DNA of 32,882 nucleotides from Bacillota bacterium (GTDB lineage: Bacteria > Bacillota > Clostridia > Lachnospirales > Lachnospiraceae), in assembly GCA_023398615.1 (NCBI GenBank), contig JAEWSD010000244.1, positions 1 to 32,882 on the forward strand, given 5' to 3'. Shown piece after piece: positions 6,925-14,956 of the stretch. The notes under the pieces are model-generated. The model saw only the letters and a program-made list of their open reading frames with translations. It ran no database searches and was not told the origin of the DNA. Every line of letters starts with the position of its first letter. Position 1 is the stretch's first letter. Position numbers and translations under genes: made by a program.

Positions 6925-7995
6925 ATGGGCAGTATTAAGGAAGTATTGCATATGGATAGCGTAGCATTAAGCGCAGATGAAAAAAATGTCGTTATAATTG
7001 ATCAGACAAAGCTGCCGAATGCTTTGGAATACATGTCGCTTGGGACTGCTTCTGACATTTATGATGCTATGCATGAGTTAAAGGTCAGAGGGGCGCTGGC
7101 TGTCTCAATTTGTGCCGCTTACGGAATGTATGTGCTGGCAAGTACAATAACGGCCGATGACAGTGAAGCCTTTCTTGCGGAGTACGGCAGGCTTTCGGAA
7201 TACCTGGGCTCCGCCCGGCCTGCGATAGTGAATTTGAAATATGCCTTAAAGAGAATGGAATCCGTAGCAACGGCAAATAGAGAAAAGACAAAAGATGAAA
7301 TCGTGGCATTATTAGGAACAGAAAGCAAAGCGATACATACACAGACCGGGAAGATCTGCGAGTTAATCTCTGAGTACGGCTTAACATTACTGAAGGAAGG
7401 CGACGGCATACTGACACACTGCAACGCGGGGCCGTTGTCAAGTACCGGTTACGGTACGGCATTGGGACCGATCCTGCTGGGAAAGGAACGCGGGATCCGT
7501 TTCAGGGTATTTGCAGATGAAACAAGGCCGCTATTGCAGGGGGCAAGGCTGACCTCCTATGAGCTTGAGAAAGCCGGTGTCGATGTCATACTGATATGTG
7601 ACAGCATGGCCGGAGTCGTAATGAAAAACGGCTGGATCAACGCCTGTTTTGTAAATGCCGACAAAGTCGCGCTAAACGGTGATACCGTAGGGAAAATCGG
7701 AACCAGCGGGTTAGCCGTTCTGGCTGCTTACTACCGGATACCGTTCTATGTCTTAACGCCTATGTCAACCTTTGATACCGGCTGCAGGGCGGGGGAGGAT
7801 ATCGTCATTGAAATGCGTGATCCGAATGAGATAAAGGAGAAGTTTTACAAGCAGCCTATGACATTAAAGGAAGCGAAATGCTATAATCCCGCATTCGACG
7901 TGACCGAACACGACTTGATCACGGCATTTGTAACTGAAAAAGGAATTTGCCGTCCGCCTTTTGACCTGAATATTGCCGCATTATTAGAAAAATGA
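6925..7995 (+). CDS. mtnA: MtnA-type aldose-1-phosphate isomerase
   Basis: Isomerase related to S-methyl-5-thioribose-1-phosphate isomerase (EC 5.3.1.23; eIF2B-alpha fold) of methionine or 5-deoxyribose salvage. The protein is 356 residues from this ATG. The catalytic Cys of THCNAGPLSSTGYGTALG is Cys166 and the catalytic Asp of CDSMAG is Asp226; DETRPLLQGARLT and NGDTVGKIGT are also present. The usual VRGAPAIG loop reads VRGALAVS (Leu57), a departure at a substrate loop. The frame is open from TTG at 6886; the ATG at 6925 is chosen because GGGAG lies five bases before it, and residues from here align with family N-termini. No kinase or aldolase partner is adjacent, so the true substrate is uncertain. 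Confidence 0.8.
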   Translation: MGSIKEVLHMDSVALSADEKNVVIIDQTKLPNALEYMSLGTASDIYDAMHELKVRGALAVSICAAYGMYVLASTITADDSEAFLAEYGRLSEYLGSARPAIVNLKYALKRMESVATANREKTKDEIVALLGTESKAIHTQTGKICELISEYGLTLLKEGDGILTHCNAGPLSSTGYGTALGPILLGKERGIRFRVFADETRPLLQGARLTSYELEKAGVDVILICDSMAGVVMKNGWINACFVNADKVALNGDTVGKIGTSGLAVLAAYYRIPFYVLTPMSTFDTGCRAGEDIVIEMRDPNEIKEKFYKQPMTLKEAKCYNPAFDVTEHDLITAFVTEKGICRPPFDLNIAALLEK

Positions 7996-8015
7996 TAATA
8001 GTTTATAAACTAAAT

Positions 8016-8082
8016 GGACTTGGGGTTGTTACAAAGGGTCATACTAATTATGAGTCTTTGCAGCAGTTCCTTGTCCTTTTTT
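8016..8082 (+). terminator. Long nested terminator after mtnA
   Basis: A two-tier hairpin. The outer stem is GGAC...GTCC with GGGGTTG paired to CAGTTCC inside it (several G-U pairs). The inner stem CAAAGGGTCATA / TATGAGTCTTTG has one mismatch and a CTAAT loop. Six T residues (8077-8082) follow directly. It starts 20 bases after the mtnA stop and separates it from the ABC genes. Confidence 0.75.
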
Positions 8083-8205
8083 ATATGATTCAAGTTATAG
8101 TTTTTTAATAAAATACTCGGAAAATTAATAACATTCAATGGCAATTTGTGTTAAAATATAGAGCAGATTAATCTTCAACTAAAAAAATAATCAGGTGAGA
8201 AAAAT

Positions 8206-8907
8206 ATGGCATTTGTGGAATTAAAAGACGTTAAGAAAACCTACCGGATGGGAGAAGTTACCATTCATGCCGTCGACGGCATAGATTTTCAGATTGAAAA
8301 AGGAGAGTTCGTCGTAATTGTCGGACCCAGCGGCGCCGGAAAAACTACGGTGCTTAACATACTGGGAGGAATGGACAGCTGCAGTGAAGGTATTATTCTG
8401 GTAGACGGAGAGGAAATCAGCCGGTATAACTCCAGACAGCTGACCGCTTACCGGAGGGACGATATCGGCTTTGTGTTTCAATTTTATAATCTGATTCAAA
8501 ACCTGACGGCGGTAGAAAATGTGGAGCTTGCCATGCAGATATGCAAGAATCCCTTAGATGCGGAAGAGGTACTAACTGAGGTGGGTTTGCAGGAGCGGCT
8601 GAAGAATTTCCCTGCTCAGTTATCCGGAGGGGAACAGCAGCGGGTATCCATAGCAAGAGCCTTAGCCAAAAATCCCAAGCTGCTTCTTTGTGATGAACCC
8701 ACCGGAGCGCTGGATTACAATACCGGGAAAGCCATCCTGAAATTATTGCAGGATACCTGCCGGCAGAACGGTATGACCGTAATTGTTATTACCCATAATT
8801 CGGCGATAGCACCGATGGCCGACCGGATTATCCATATTAAGAACGGGAAGGTAAGCAATGTAAAGCTAAATGACACTCCGGTTTCTGTCGATACGATAGA
8901 GTGGTAG
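8206..8907 (+). CDS. ABC transporter ATP-binding protein (LolD/MacB type)
   Basis: A 233-residue ATPase subunit powering the permease encoded immediately downstream. Walker A GPSGAGKT is at residues 40-47, signature LSGGEQQR at 139-146, Walker B LLLCDEPTGALD from 159, and the H-loop His in ITHN at 197. The combination with EPTGALD and QFYNLIQNLTAVENVEL is typical of the MacB/LolD mechanotransmission group rather than importers. AGGTGAG precedes the ATG. The stop lies 32 bases before the preferred permease start, and an alternative GTG start of the permease at 8901 would overlap it. No sensor kinase is nearby. Confidence 0.95.
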   Translation: MAFVELKDVKKTYRMGEVTIHAVDGIDFQIEKGEFVVIVGPSGAGKTTVLNILGGMDSCSEGIILVDGEEISRYNSRQLTAYRRDDIGFVFQFYNLIQNLTAVENVELAMQICKNPLDAEEVLTEVGLQERLKNFPAQLSGGEQQRVSIARALAKNPKLLLCDEPTGALDYNTGKAILKLLQDTCRQNGMTVIVITHNSAIAPMADRIIHIKNGKVSNVKLNDTPVSVDTIEW

Positions 8908-8939
8908 TAAGGCTTGAAGATAGAAGGAAACGATTTGAT

Positions 8940-11900
8940 ATGGTGAAGAAGAAAGCAATCATACAGGACTTTAAAGTTGAAATCAGGAAGAGTATCAACA
9001 GATTTTTCTCAATCCTGCTAATTGTTGCACTCGGTGTGGCTTTTTTTGCAGGAATCCGGTCAACGGAACCGGATATGCGGCTGTCTGCCGATCGGTTTTA
9101 TGATGACAGCAAGCTTATGGATATCCGGATAGTAAGCACTATGGGCCTGACAGGGGAGGACCTGGCCGCAGTCAGTCAGGTCGACGGCATAGCGGAAGCG
9201 GAAGCGGCTTATTCCGTGGACGCGCTTTGTGATACGTCGGAATCCGAAATTGCGGTCAAGGTGATATCCGAGACAAAGCGTCTGAATCTGATAAGCCTGG
9301 CGGAAGGCAGAATGCCCGGGGCCGTGTCGGAATGTCTTGCCGACAAACAGTTCCTGGAACGTACAGGTTATAAAATCGGAGATAAGATCCGGCTGCGTTC
9401 GGGGACCTCGGAGGATATTAAGGACAGTATGAAGGTAAGTGAGTTTACCATCGTCGGCAGCGGGACCTCTGCCTGCTATCTTTCCCTGGAAAGGGGCGGC
9501 AGTTCGATCGGTAACGGAGAACTGAACGGCTTTCTGATTGTACCTCCGGAGGCTTTTGATATGGAGGTCTATACGGAAATCTATGCGTCGGCAGACGGAG
9601 CAAAGGAATTGACGGCATATACTGCGGAATATGATGATACGGTGGAAAGTTCCGTAAAGAAGGTGGAAGCCATATCGGATGTCCGAAGAGAAGCAAGATA
9701 CCGGCAGATATTAAAAGAGGCTGAAGACGAGATCGGAAAGGCTGAAACGGAGCTGTCCGAAAATGAAACGGATGCCGTGAAAGAACTGAATTCCGCACAA
9801 ATCAAGTTAAATGACGGAAAAGAGAAGATACGGGACGGAAGCGTCCAGTTGGAGGACGGAAGGGAAGAGTTAAATAAGGGGAAAGCGGAATTAGAGGAAA
9901 ACCGGGATAAGCTGACGGTCTCAAGGGAACAGCTTACTGCAGGCAAGGAAGAATTAAGAAAGGCCGAAGCCGATATAGAGGATGGCATGCTGCTGTTACA
10001 GCAAAAGGAACAGGAATATCAGGACGGAATCGATAAGCTGAATGCCGGCTATGCAAGCTGGAATGAATCCATGTCGGAACTTGATGCCGGTATGACCGAC
10101 CTGAAAGAGAAGAAAGATAATTTAAGCACTGCTTTGGCTGATATTCAAAAGCAGAAAGAAGAGCTGGAACCGGTTAAGAGCCTGTATCCCGATGAGTGGC
10201 AGGCTGTTCTGGATGCGGAAACGGAGCTTCTGGCAAACGGGACGGAATTGGAGGCTGCCGAAACAGAACTTGAGAAAAACAGCCAGGAGCTTAACACTGC
10301 CAAGGCCGGTCTGGATACGCAGCAGGATAATCTGGATGCCGCCGGAATTAAACTTAAGGAAGAGAAACAAAAGCTGGAGGATGCAAAAGTCTCCGTTACG
10401 GATAAAAAGACGGCAGCAGAGGAAGCAGAGAAGAAAATAGAGGACGGCTTTTCGGATATCAAACAGGCGGAGACAGAAATTCAGGAGAAGGAGCTTCTGC
10501 TTTCCGATAAGGAACAGGAATTAAATTCCTCAAAGGCTACCCTGGCCGATAAGGAATTGGAATATAAAGAGGCGGTATTTACCGCAAAGTCCGGGATTGA
10601 TGAGGGCAGGAAAAAGATTGCCGATGCCAAAGAAGAGATGGATGGTATCGATTATCCGGAATGGTATGTCCTGGACCGGAACAGTATACAAACCTATGTC
10701 GAATACGGGCAGGACTCCGAGAGGATCGGCAATATCGGTAATGTATTCCCGGTGATCTTTTTCCTGGTAGCCGCGCTGGTAAGTCTGACAACTATGACAC
10801 GTATGGTGGAGGAAGGCAGGACGCAGATCGGTACCTATAAGGCGTTGGGGTATCGTAAAAGCCAGGTTGCAGGCAAATTCATTCTGTATGCGTTCCTGGC
10901 AAGCATTATAGGCTCCGTTCTCGGAGCTGTGGCCGGGGAAAAACTTCTTCCGAAGATAATCATTACCGCATATAAAATCCTTTACAATAACCTTCCGGGA
11001 GCGGTTACGCCTATTAATCTGTTTTATGCTATCCTGTCAACCGTGATTGCGGTGCTGTGTACGACCCTGGCCGCCATGTTTGCATGCTATAAGGAATTAA
11101 TGGCGCCTCCGTCGGAGCTGATGCGTCCCGCATCGCCTAAATCAGGTAAAAGAGTAATGCTGGAACGCCTGCCACTGATCTGGAAGCATCTGAACTTTAC
11201 TCAAAAATCGACGATCAGGAATCTCTTCCGTTATAAGAAGCGTTTCTTTATGACAATAATCGGTATCGGCGGATGCATGGCCTTGCTTCTGGTAGGCTTT
11301 GGACTGAAAGATTCCATTTCGGCCATGTCGGATATCCAATATGTGGAGCTTTGGCATCAGGATGCCTCCATAACCATAGATGATAAAGCCACCGCAAAGG
11401 AAGAACGGGAGCTGTCGGACTATCTGAAAGCGGATTCAAGAATAAAGGACTTCATGCTTGTAAAGGAAAATACCGTGGATGCGGGATACGGCGATACGTT
11501 TAAGAGTGCCGGTGTGATAGTGCCTGAGAACATCGGACAGTTTAAAGCATATGTTACCTTTCGTGACAGGCTGACGCACGAGGGCAGGAACTTGACGGAT
11601 GACGGCGTAATCATTACGGAAAAACTGGCTTCTCTCCTTGGGGTTGCGGCCGGCGACACGATCTATATCAAGGATAGCGAGCTCAGCCGTACCGAGGTCC
11701 GGGTAACGGGAATTATAGAAAATTACATGATGCATTATATATTCATGTCACCGGCCGTATATGAAAAGCTGTACGGAGAAAAGCCGGATTATAACCGGAT
11801 CTATACGATTGATTCGGAAAATGCGCAGGTGAATGGAAAAGAACTGGCTTCCGACCTGCTTAAGCTTTCCTGTGTAAAACAGGTCTCCTTTACGACAGAA

Positions 11901-12335
11901 CTGACGAAGAGAATCGACGATATGCTGACCAGCCTGAACCTTGTGGTTTACGTATTGATCATCTCCGCAGGTCTGCTTGCATTCGTAGTATTATACAATC
12001 TGAATAATATCAATATAAACGAGAGGCAGAGGGAACTGGCGACATTAAAAGTCCTCGGATTCCAGGATACCGAGGTGGCGGCATACGTATACCGTGAAAA
12101 TATCCTGCTGACGGTGATAGGTGCCGCCGTTGGAATCTTCCTGGGAATTCTGCTGCACCGATTTGTAATATTGACCTCGGAGATCGATATCCTGATGTTC
12201 GGGAGAAGGATGAAACTGCTAAGCTATCTGTTAAGCCTGCTGTTTACCTTAGGATTCTCACTCGCGGTTAATTTTGCAATGTATTATAAGCTAAAGAAGA
12301 TAGATATGGTAGAATCCTTAAAGAGTATTGAATAA
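8940..12335 (+). CDS. Large FtsX-like ABC permease with long extracytoplasmic coiled coil
   Basis: A 1131-residue permease with about eight membrane spans (near 22-39, 603-622, 645-668, 693-715, 770-790, 1000-1022, 1055-1077, 1093-1115), that is two FtsX modules. Residues 40-245 form a MacB-like periplasmic-type domain. Residues 250-570 are highly charged heptads of the form L-x-x-G-K-x-E, about 45 heptads, predicted as an extracytoplasmic helical stalk. Residues 795-995 are a second exposed domain. Permeases of this build with a LolD-type ATPase are common in Clostridia; substrates are largely unknown. The frame opens at GTG 8901, but AAGGAA ten bases upstream favours the ATG at 8940. Confidence 0.88.
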   Translation: MVKKKAIIQDFKVEIRKSINRFFSILLIVALGVAFFAGIRSTEPDMRLSADRFYDDSKLMDIRIVSTMGLTGEDLAAVSQVDGIAEAEAAYSVDALCDTSESEIAVKVISETKRLNLISLAEGRMPGAVSECLADKQFLERTGYKIGDKIRLRSGTSEDIKDSMKVSEFTIVGSGTSACYLSLERGGSSIGNGELNGFLIVPPEAFDMEVYTEIYASADGAKELTAYTAEYDDTVESSVKKVEAISDVRREARYRQILKEAEDEIGKAETELSENETDAVKELNSAQIKLNDGKEKIRDGSVQLEDGREELNKGKAELEENRDKLTVSREQLTAGKEELRKAEADIEDGMLLLQQKEQEYQDGIDKLNAGYASWNESMSELDAGMTDLKEKKDNLSTALADIQKQKEELEPVKSLYPDEWQAVLDAETELLANGTELEAAETELEKNSQELNTAKAGLDTQQDNLDAAGIKLKEEKQKLEDAKVSVTDKKTAAEEAEKKIEDGFSDIKQAETEIQEKELLLSDKEQELNSSKATLADKELEYKEAVFTAKSGIDEGRKKIADAKEEMDGIDYPEWYVLDRNSIQTYVEYGQDSERIGNIGNVFPVIFFLVAALVSLTTMTRMVEEGRTQIGTYKALGYRKSQVAGKFILYAFLASIIGSVLGAVAGEKLLPKIIITAYKILYNNLPGAVTPINLFYAILSTVIAVLCTTLAAMFACYKELMAPPSELMRPASPKSGKRVMLERLPLIWKHLNFTQKSTIRNLFRYKKRFFMTIIGIGGCMALLLVGFGLKDSISAMSDIQYVELWHQDASITIDDKATAKEERELSDYLKADSRIKDFMLVKENTVDAGYGDTFKSAGVIVPENIGQFKAYVTFRDRLTHEGRNLTDDGVIITEKLASLLGVAAGDTIYIKDSELSRTEVRVTGIIENYMMHYIFMSPAVYEKLYGEKPDYNRIYTIDSENAQVNGKELASDLLKLSCVKQVSFTTELTKRIDDMLTSLNLVVYVLIISAGLLAFVVLYNLNNININERQRELATLKVLGFQDTEVAAYVYRENILLTVIGAAVGIFLGILLHRFVILTSEIDILMFGRRMKLLSYLLSLLFTLGFSLAVNFAMYYKLKKIDMVESLKSIE

Positions 12336-12406
12336 TTATTTACGGTAATGAATAGGAATAGCTGCCTTGCAATAGAATGTAGCAATTATAAAAAAGGCTG
12401 CATGAT

Positions 12407-12976
12407 ATGAGAAAATTTATAAAACATTTATTACGGTACCGGGGAGGATTTTCCGTTATATTTTATGTCGCACTGATCGCATTGCTATGGTACCTTATCA
12501 TACCGCATACCTCTTTGTTTTTCAGAAACCACATATTTCTTCCTTTCTGGCAGAGATTGAACAGAGAGGAAGTTACCTTGATTAAGGGTGAGGAATTCCG
12601 GCTGTATGTAATGGGGATAAATAAGAAGATATTTTTTTCTTCTTCCGATATTAAAGTGGCGGATGTTGACCTGTTTGGAAATGTAACCGCCTATCGGTGC
12701 GGTACGACTGTAATCAAAGCCAGAGTGGACGGCAGGATATTAAAATGCCGTATAAGAGTGATAGATATCAATAAAAAGTCTTTGAATTTAAAGGCTGGAA
12801 AAAACAGCAGACTAAATATTAAGGGGGTATGGTTTGGCGTACGATGGAAGAGCAGTGATAAATCAGTTGCGGTTGTCAGCCGGTTCGGAAAAGTGACCGC
12901 AGTGTCGAAAGGGAAGGCAGTCATATATGGCAAGGTTAAGGGGAAAACCTTAAAATGTACTGTCACGGTGAAATAA
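12407..12976 (+). CDS. Membrane-anchored protein with two bacterial Ig-like (BIG2) domains
   Basis: A 189-residue protein with a basic N-terminus, one membrane span (about 15-33), and two Ig-like group 2 domains at 53-119 and 122-189. The second shows the family pattern clearly: LKAGKNSRLNIKG, WKSSDKSVAVVSRFGKVTAVSKGKAVIYGKVKGKTLKCTVTVK. Such domains mediate surface adhesion or protein contacts. The protein is very basic outside the membrane, suggesting contact with cell-wall polyanions. AAGG lies nine bases before the ATG. It sits between two ABC export loci and may be an accessory of either; there is no direct evidence of function. Confidence 0.75.
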   Translation: MRKFIKHLLRYRGGFSVIFYVALIALLWYLIIPHTSLFFRNHIFLPFWQRLNREEVTLIKGEEFRLYVMGINKKIFFSSSDIKVADVDLFGNVTAYRCGTTVIKARVDGRILKCRIRVIDINKKSLNLKAGKNSRLNIKGVWFGVRWKSSDKSVAVVSRFGKVTAVSKGKAVIYGKVKGKTLKCTVTVK

Positions 12977-13110
12977 TCCGGAAGTTTAGACTTTATTTAA
13001 ATTTAATTAAGAAAATATATAGGGTATTCTAATTGTTTTGTCACAAAAAAGACATAGTTCAAAAATACTATTGTATGCAAAAAGGTAAATAATAGAAAGT
13101 ATGAGAAAAA

Positions 13111-13217
13111 AAGGAGGATATAAAATAAATATCTTGAGAATGGAGAGGTAAAAGAGTAAAATACTCATGTGCGGTTATCCGCCCGGGTACCGAAAATGTG
13201 TCAAAACACATTTTTCG
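13111..13217 (+). promoter_or_regulatory. Hairpin-rich leader of the MacAB-like operon
   Basis: Four successive local hairpins lie upstream of the adaptor gene: GATAT/ATATC (13117-13133), GAGTA/TACTC with an AAA loop (13154-13166), GCGG/CCGC with a TTAT tetraloop (13171-13182), and CGAAAATGTGT/ACACATTTTTCG with a CAAA loop (13191-13217). A strong AAGGAGG (13111-13117) with no conventional start codon nearby precedes the first. The last hairpin ends in a run of five T and looks like an attenuator. I do not recognise a known riboswitch family. Regulatory role is inferred from structure density. Confidence 0.45.
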
Positions 13218-13256
13218 TTCTATGCTTATAAAAACCAGGAAGGAATCAGAATATGA
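13167..13256 (+). CDS. Possible 29-residue leader peptide overlapping the adaptor start
   Basis: An ATG-started frame of 29 codons runs through the GCGG/CCGC and CAAA-loop hairpins and ends in a TGA overlapping the adaptor ATG as ATGA (13253-13256), the classic coupling arrangement. The peptide begins MCGYPPGYRKC and ends NQEGIRI; it is cationic and rich in Tyr and Cys. The nearest purine-rich ribosome site (GGAGAGG) is about 18 bases upstream, longer than ideal, so translation is uncertain. If real it may couple adaptor translation to ribosome movement across the hairpins. It could equally be a chance frame. Confidence 0.3.
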   Translation: MCGYPPGYRKCVKTHFSFYAYKNQEGIRI

Positions 13257-14938
13257 AGCTAATGAATAAAGTGAAGAATTTAAAACATAAAAAATTAATT
13301 ATTTTTATCGTTGTAATAGCGGTTATTATAGTATCCCTCAAGCTGAAAAGCAGCTTCAGCGGATCCAGTAACAATCTAAGCGCATCGGCGCAAAACGTAA
13401 AGGTAGAAACCAGGGATATTACGTCCCTTCTGTCCTCGACGGGCGTTGTGGAACCCTTGAATACATATGATGTAACTTCCCTTGTGGAAGGAGAAATATT
13501 AACTGCCGGATTTGAAGAAGGCGATCAGGTGGAAAAGGGCGATGTCCTTTATCAGATTGCAACGAAGGATCTTGACAGCCAGATCGATAATAATGAAACG
13601 GCCGTAACAAGGGCGGAAAAGGGCTTTACGAAGGCGGAAAATGACTATAACGTTGCACTGGACAACTATAATGAAGCGCAGGAAAAGTATAATAACGCAC
13701 AGGCCAAATACGGAAGCCCCAATGTAAAATCGTCCGCTTCCGGTGTGATTAAGGAACTGCTGGTGAAAGAGGGAGACCAGATTCACGAAGGGACCCAGAT
13801 CGCGGAAATCTATGATAACAGCTCAATGCTCCTTACCGTGCCGTTCAACGCCTCGGAAGTAAGCGGCAAGCTTGTCGGGAGCTCAGCCGAGGTTACCGTT
13901 TCCGGCAATTCCGACATATTAAAGGGAAAGGTTACGGAGGTAAGTAATATTGAGGAAACCCTGACGGGAAACCGCGTGGTAAAAATGGTTACGATCCGTG
14001 TTAAGAATCCCGGCGGTCTGACCGCGGCAAATACCGCCACGGCGGATATCGGCAGCCTGTCCTGCAGCGGGGAAGGAACGTTTAAGGAACTGGAGAATAC
14101 CATTGTTCTTTCCGACCGGAACGGTGAGATAGCAAGCCTTGTCAAAAAAGGAGCCAGGGTCAATGAAGGAGATACCCTTCTTACCCTGACGAAGGCATCG
14201 GTAGATGACCAGATGGATGCTTATTCCCAGGCGCTTAAAAGCGCGGAGGTTGCTCTGGACAATGCGGAATACGCAAAGGATACGGCAAAGGATTCTATCC
14301 AGGACGCGAAGGACAGCCTGGATAATCAGATTGAAAATAAGGTGGATTACAGTATTACCGCTCCGATATCCGGCCAGATCATTAAGAAAAATAAGCTTGC
14401 CGGTGACAAGATTAACATGAATACCGCCGAAAGCCTGTGTATCATTTATGATTTATCCGCCCTGAAATTTAATATGATGGTGGATGAACTGGATATCTTG
14501 AATGTTAAAAAAGGCCAGGAGGTTAAAGTTACCTGCGATGCTCTGGGAGACACCGTATTAAAGGGTGTCGTTACCAATATAAGCTTACTCAGTGAATCGG
14601 GCAGCGGGGTAACGCAATACCCTGTTACTGTCAGAATTGATGAGATAGGCAATCTGCTCCCCGGAATGAATGTGGATGCCGAGATCGTAATGAAGGAAGC
14701 CAAGGGCGTAACGGCGATTCCAAGCGGCGCCTTAATGAGCGGCGATGTGGTATATGTTGCCGATGCGTCCGTCAAGGAAGCGGTCGACGCTGTTCCGGCA
14801 GGTTATAAGGAAGTAAAAGTAGAAACCGGTATTACCGACGGTGATTATATCGAAATAATCAGCGGGTTAAAGGGCGATGAAGAGCTTTATGTCGACAGCG
14901 CCTTCGTCGCGGTTCAAAATCCGGAAGGCACAGAGTAA
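13253..14938 (+). CDS. MacA/HlyD-type membrane fusion (adaptor) protein with duplicated modules
   Basis: A 561-residue adaptor subunit of a tripartite-like ABC exporter, anchored by one N-terminal span (about 13-31). It has two successive lipoyl/barrel-sandwich and coiled-coil units. The first covers about residues 66-190 (GEILTAGFEEGDQVEKGDVLYQI, coiled coil 105-152, then SGVIKELLVKEGDQIHEGTQI). The second covers about 288-395 (NGEIASLVKKGARVNEGDTLLTL, coiled coil 315-362, then APISGQIIKKNKLAGDKI). A beta-barrel and membrane-proximal domain finish the protein (400-550). Typical MacA is 370-400 residues, so this is long. AAGGA lies eight bases before the ATG. First gene of an operon with the ATPase and two permeases. 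Confidence 0.9.
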   Translation: MKLMNKVKNLKHKKLIIFIVVIAVIIVSLKLKSSFSGSSNNLSASAQNVKVETRDITSLLSSTGVVEPLNTYDVTSLVEGEILTAGFEEGDQVEKGDVLYQIATKDLDSQIDNNETAVTRAEKGFTKAENDYNVALDNYNEAQEKYNNAQAKYGSPNVKSSASGVIKELLVKEGDQIHEGTQIAEIYDNSSMLLTVPFNASEVSGKLVGSSAEVTVSGNSDILKGKVTEVSNIEETLTGNRVVKMVTIRVKNPGGLTAANTATADIGSLSCSGEGTFKELENTIVLSDRNGEIASLVKKGARVNEGDTLLTLTKASVDDQMDAYSQALKSAEVALDNAEYAKDTAKDSIQDAKDSLDNQIENKVDYSITAPISGQIIKKNKLAGDKINMNTAESLCIIYDLSALKFNMMVDELDILNVKKGQEVKVTCDALGDTVLKGVVTNISLLSESGSGVTQYPVTVRIDEIGNLLPGMNVDAEIVMKEAKGVTAIPSGALMSGDVVYVADASVKEAVDAVPAGYKEVKVETGITDGDYIEIISGLKGDEELYVDSAFVAVQNPEGTE

Positions 14939-14956
14939 CAGGAGGTAACGTAAGAC

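Noticed and set aside
8129..8157. Promoter before the first ABC ATPase gene (TAAAAT at 8152-8157)
   Set aside because: The -10 is fair, but the base word 17 upstream (TAACAT) is too poor to call.
13134..13151. Tiny frame TTG-AGA-ATG-GAG-AGG-TAA after the orphan AAGGAGG in the adaptor leader
   Set aside because: Spacing from the ribosome site is about 16 bases and the peptide would be five residues. It could work only if the intervening hairpin shortens the gap, so I mention it without calling a gene.
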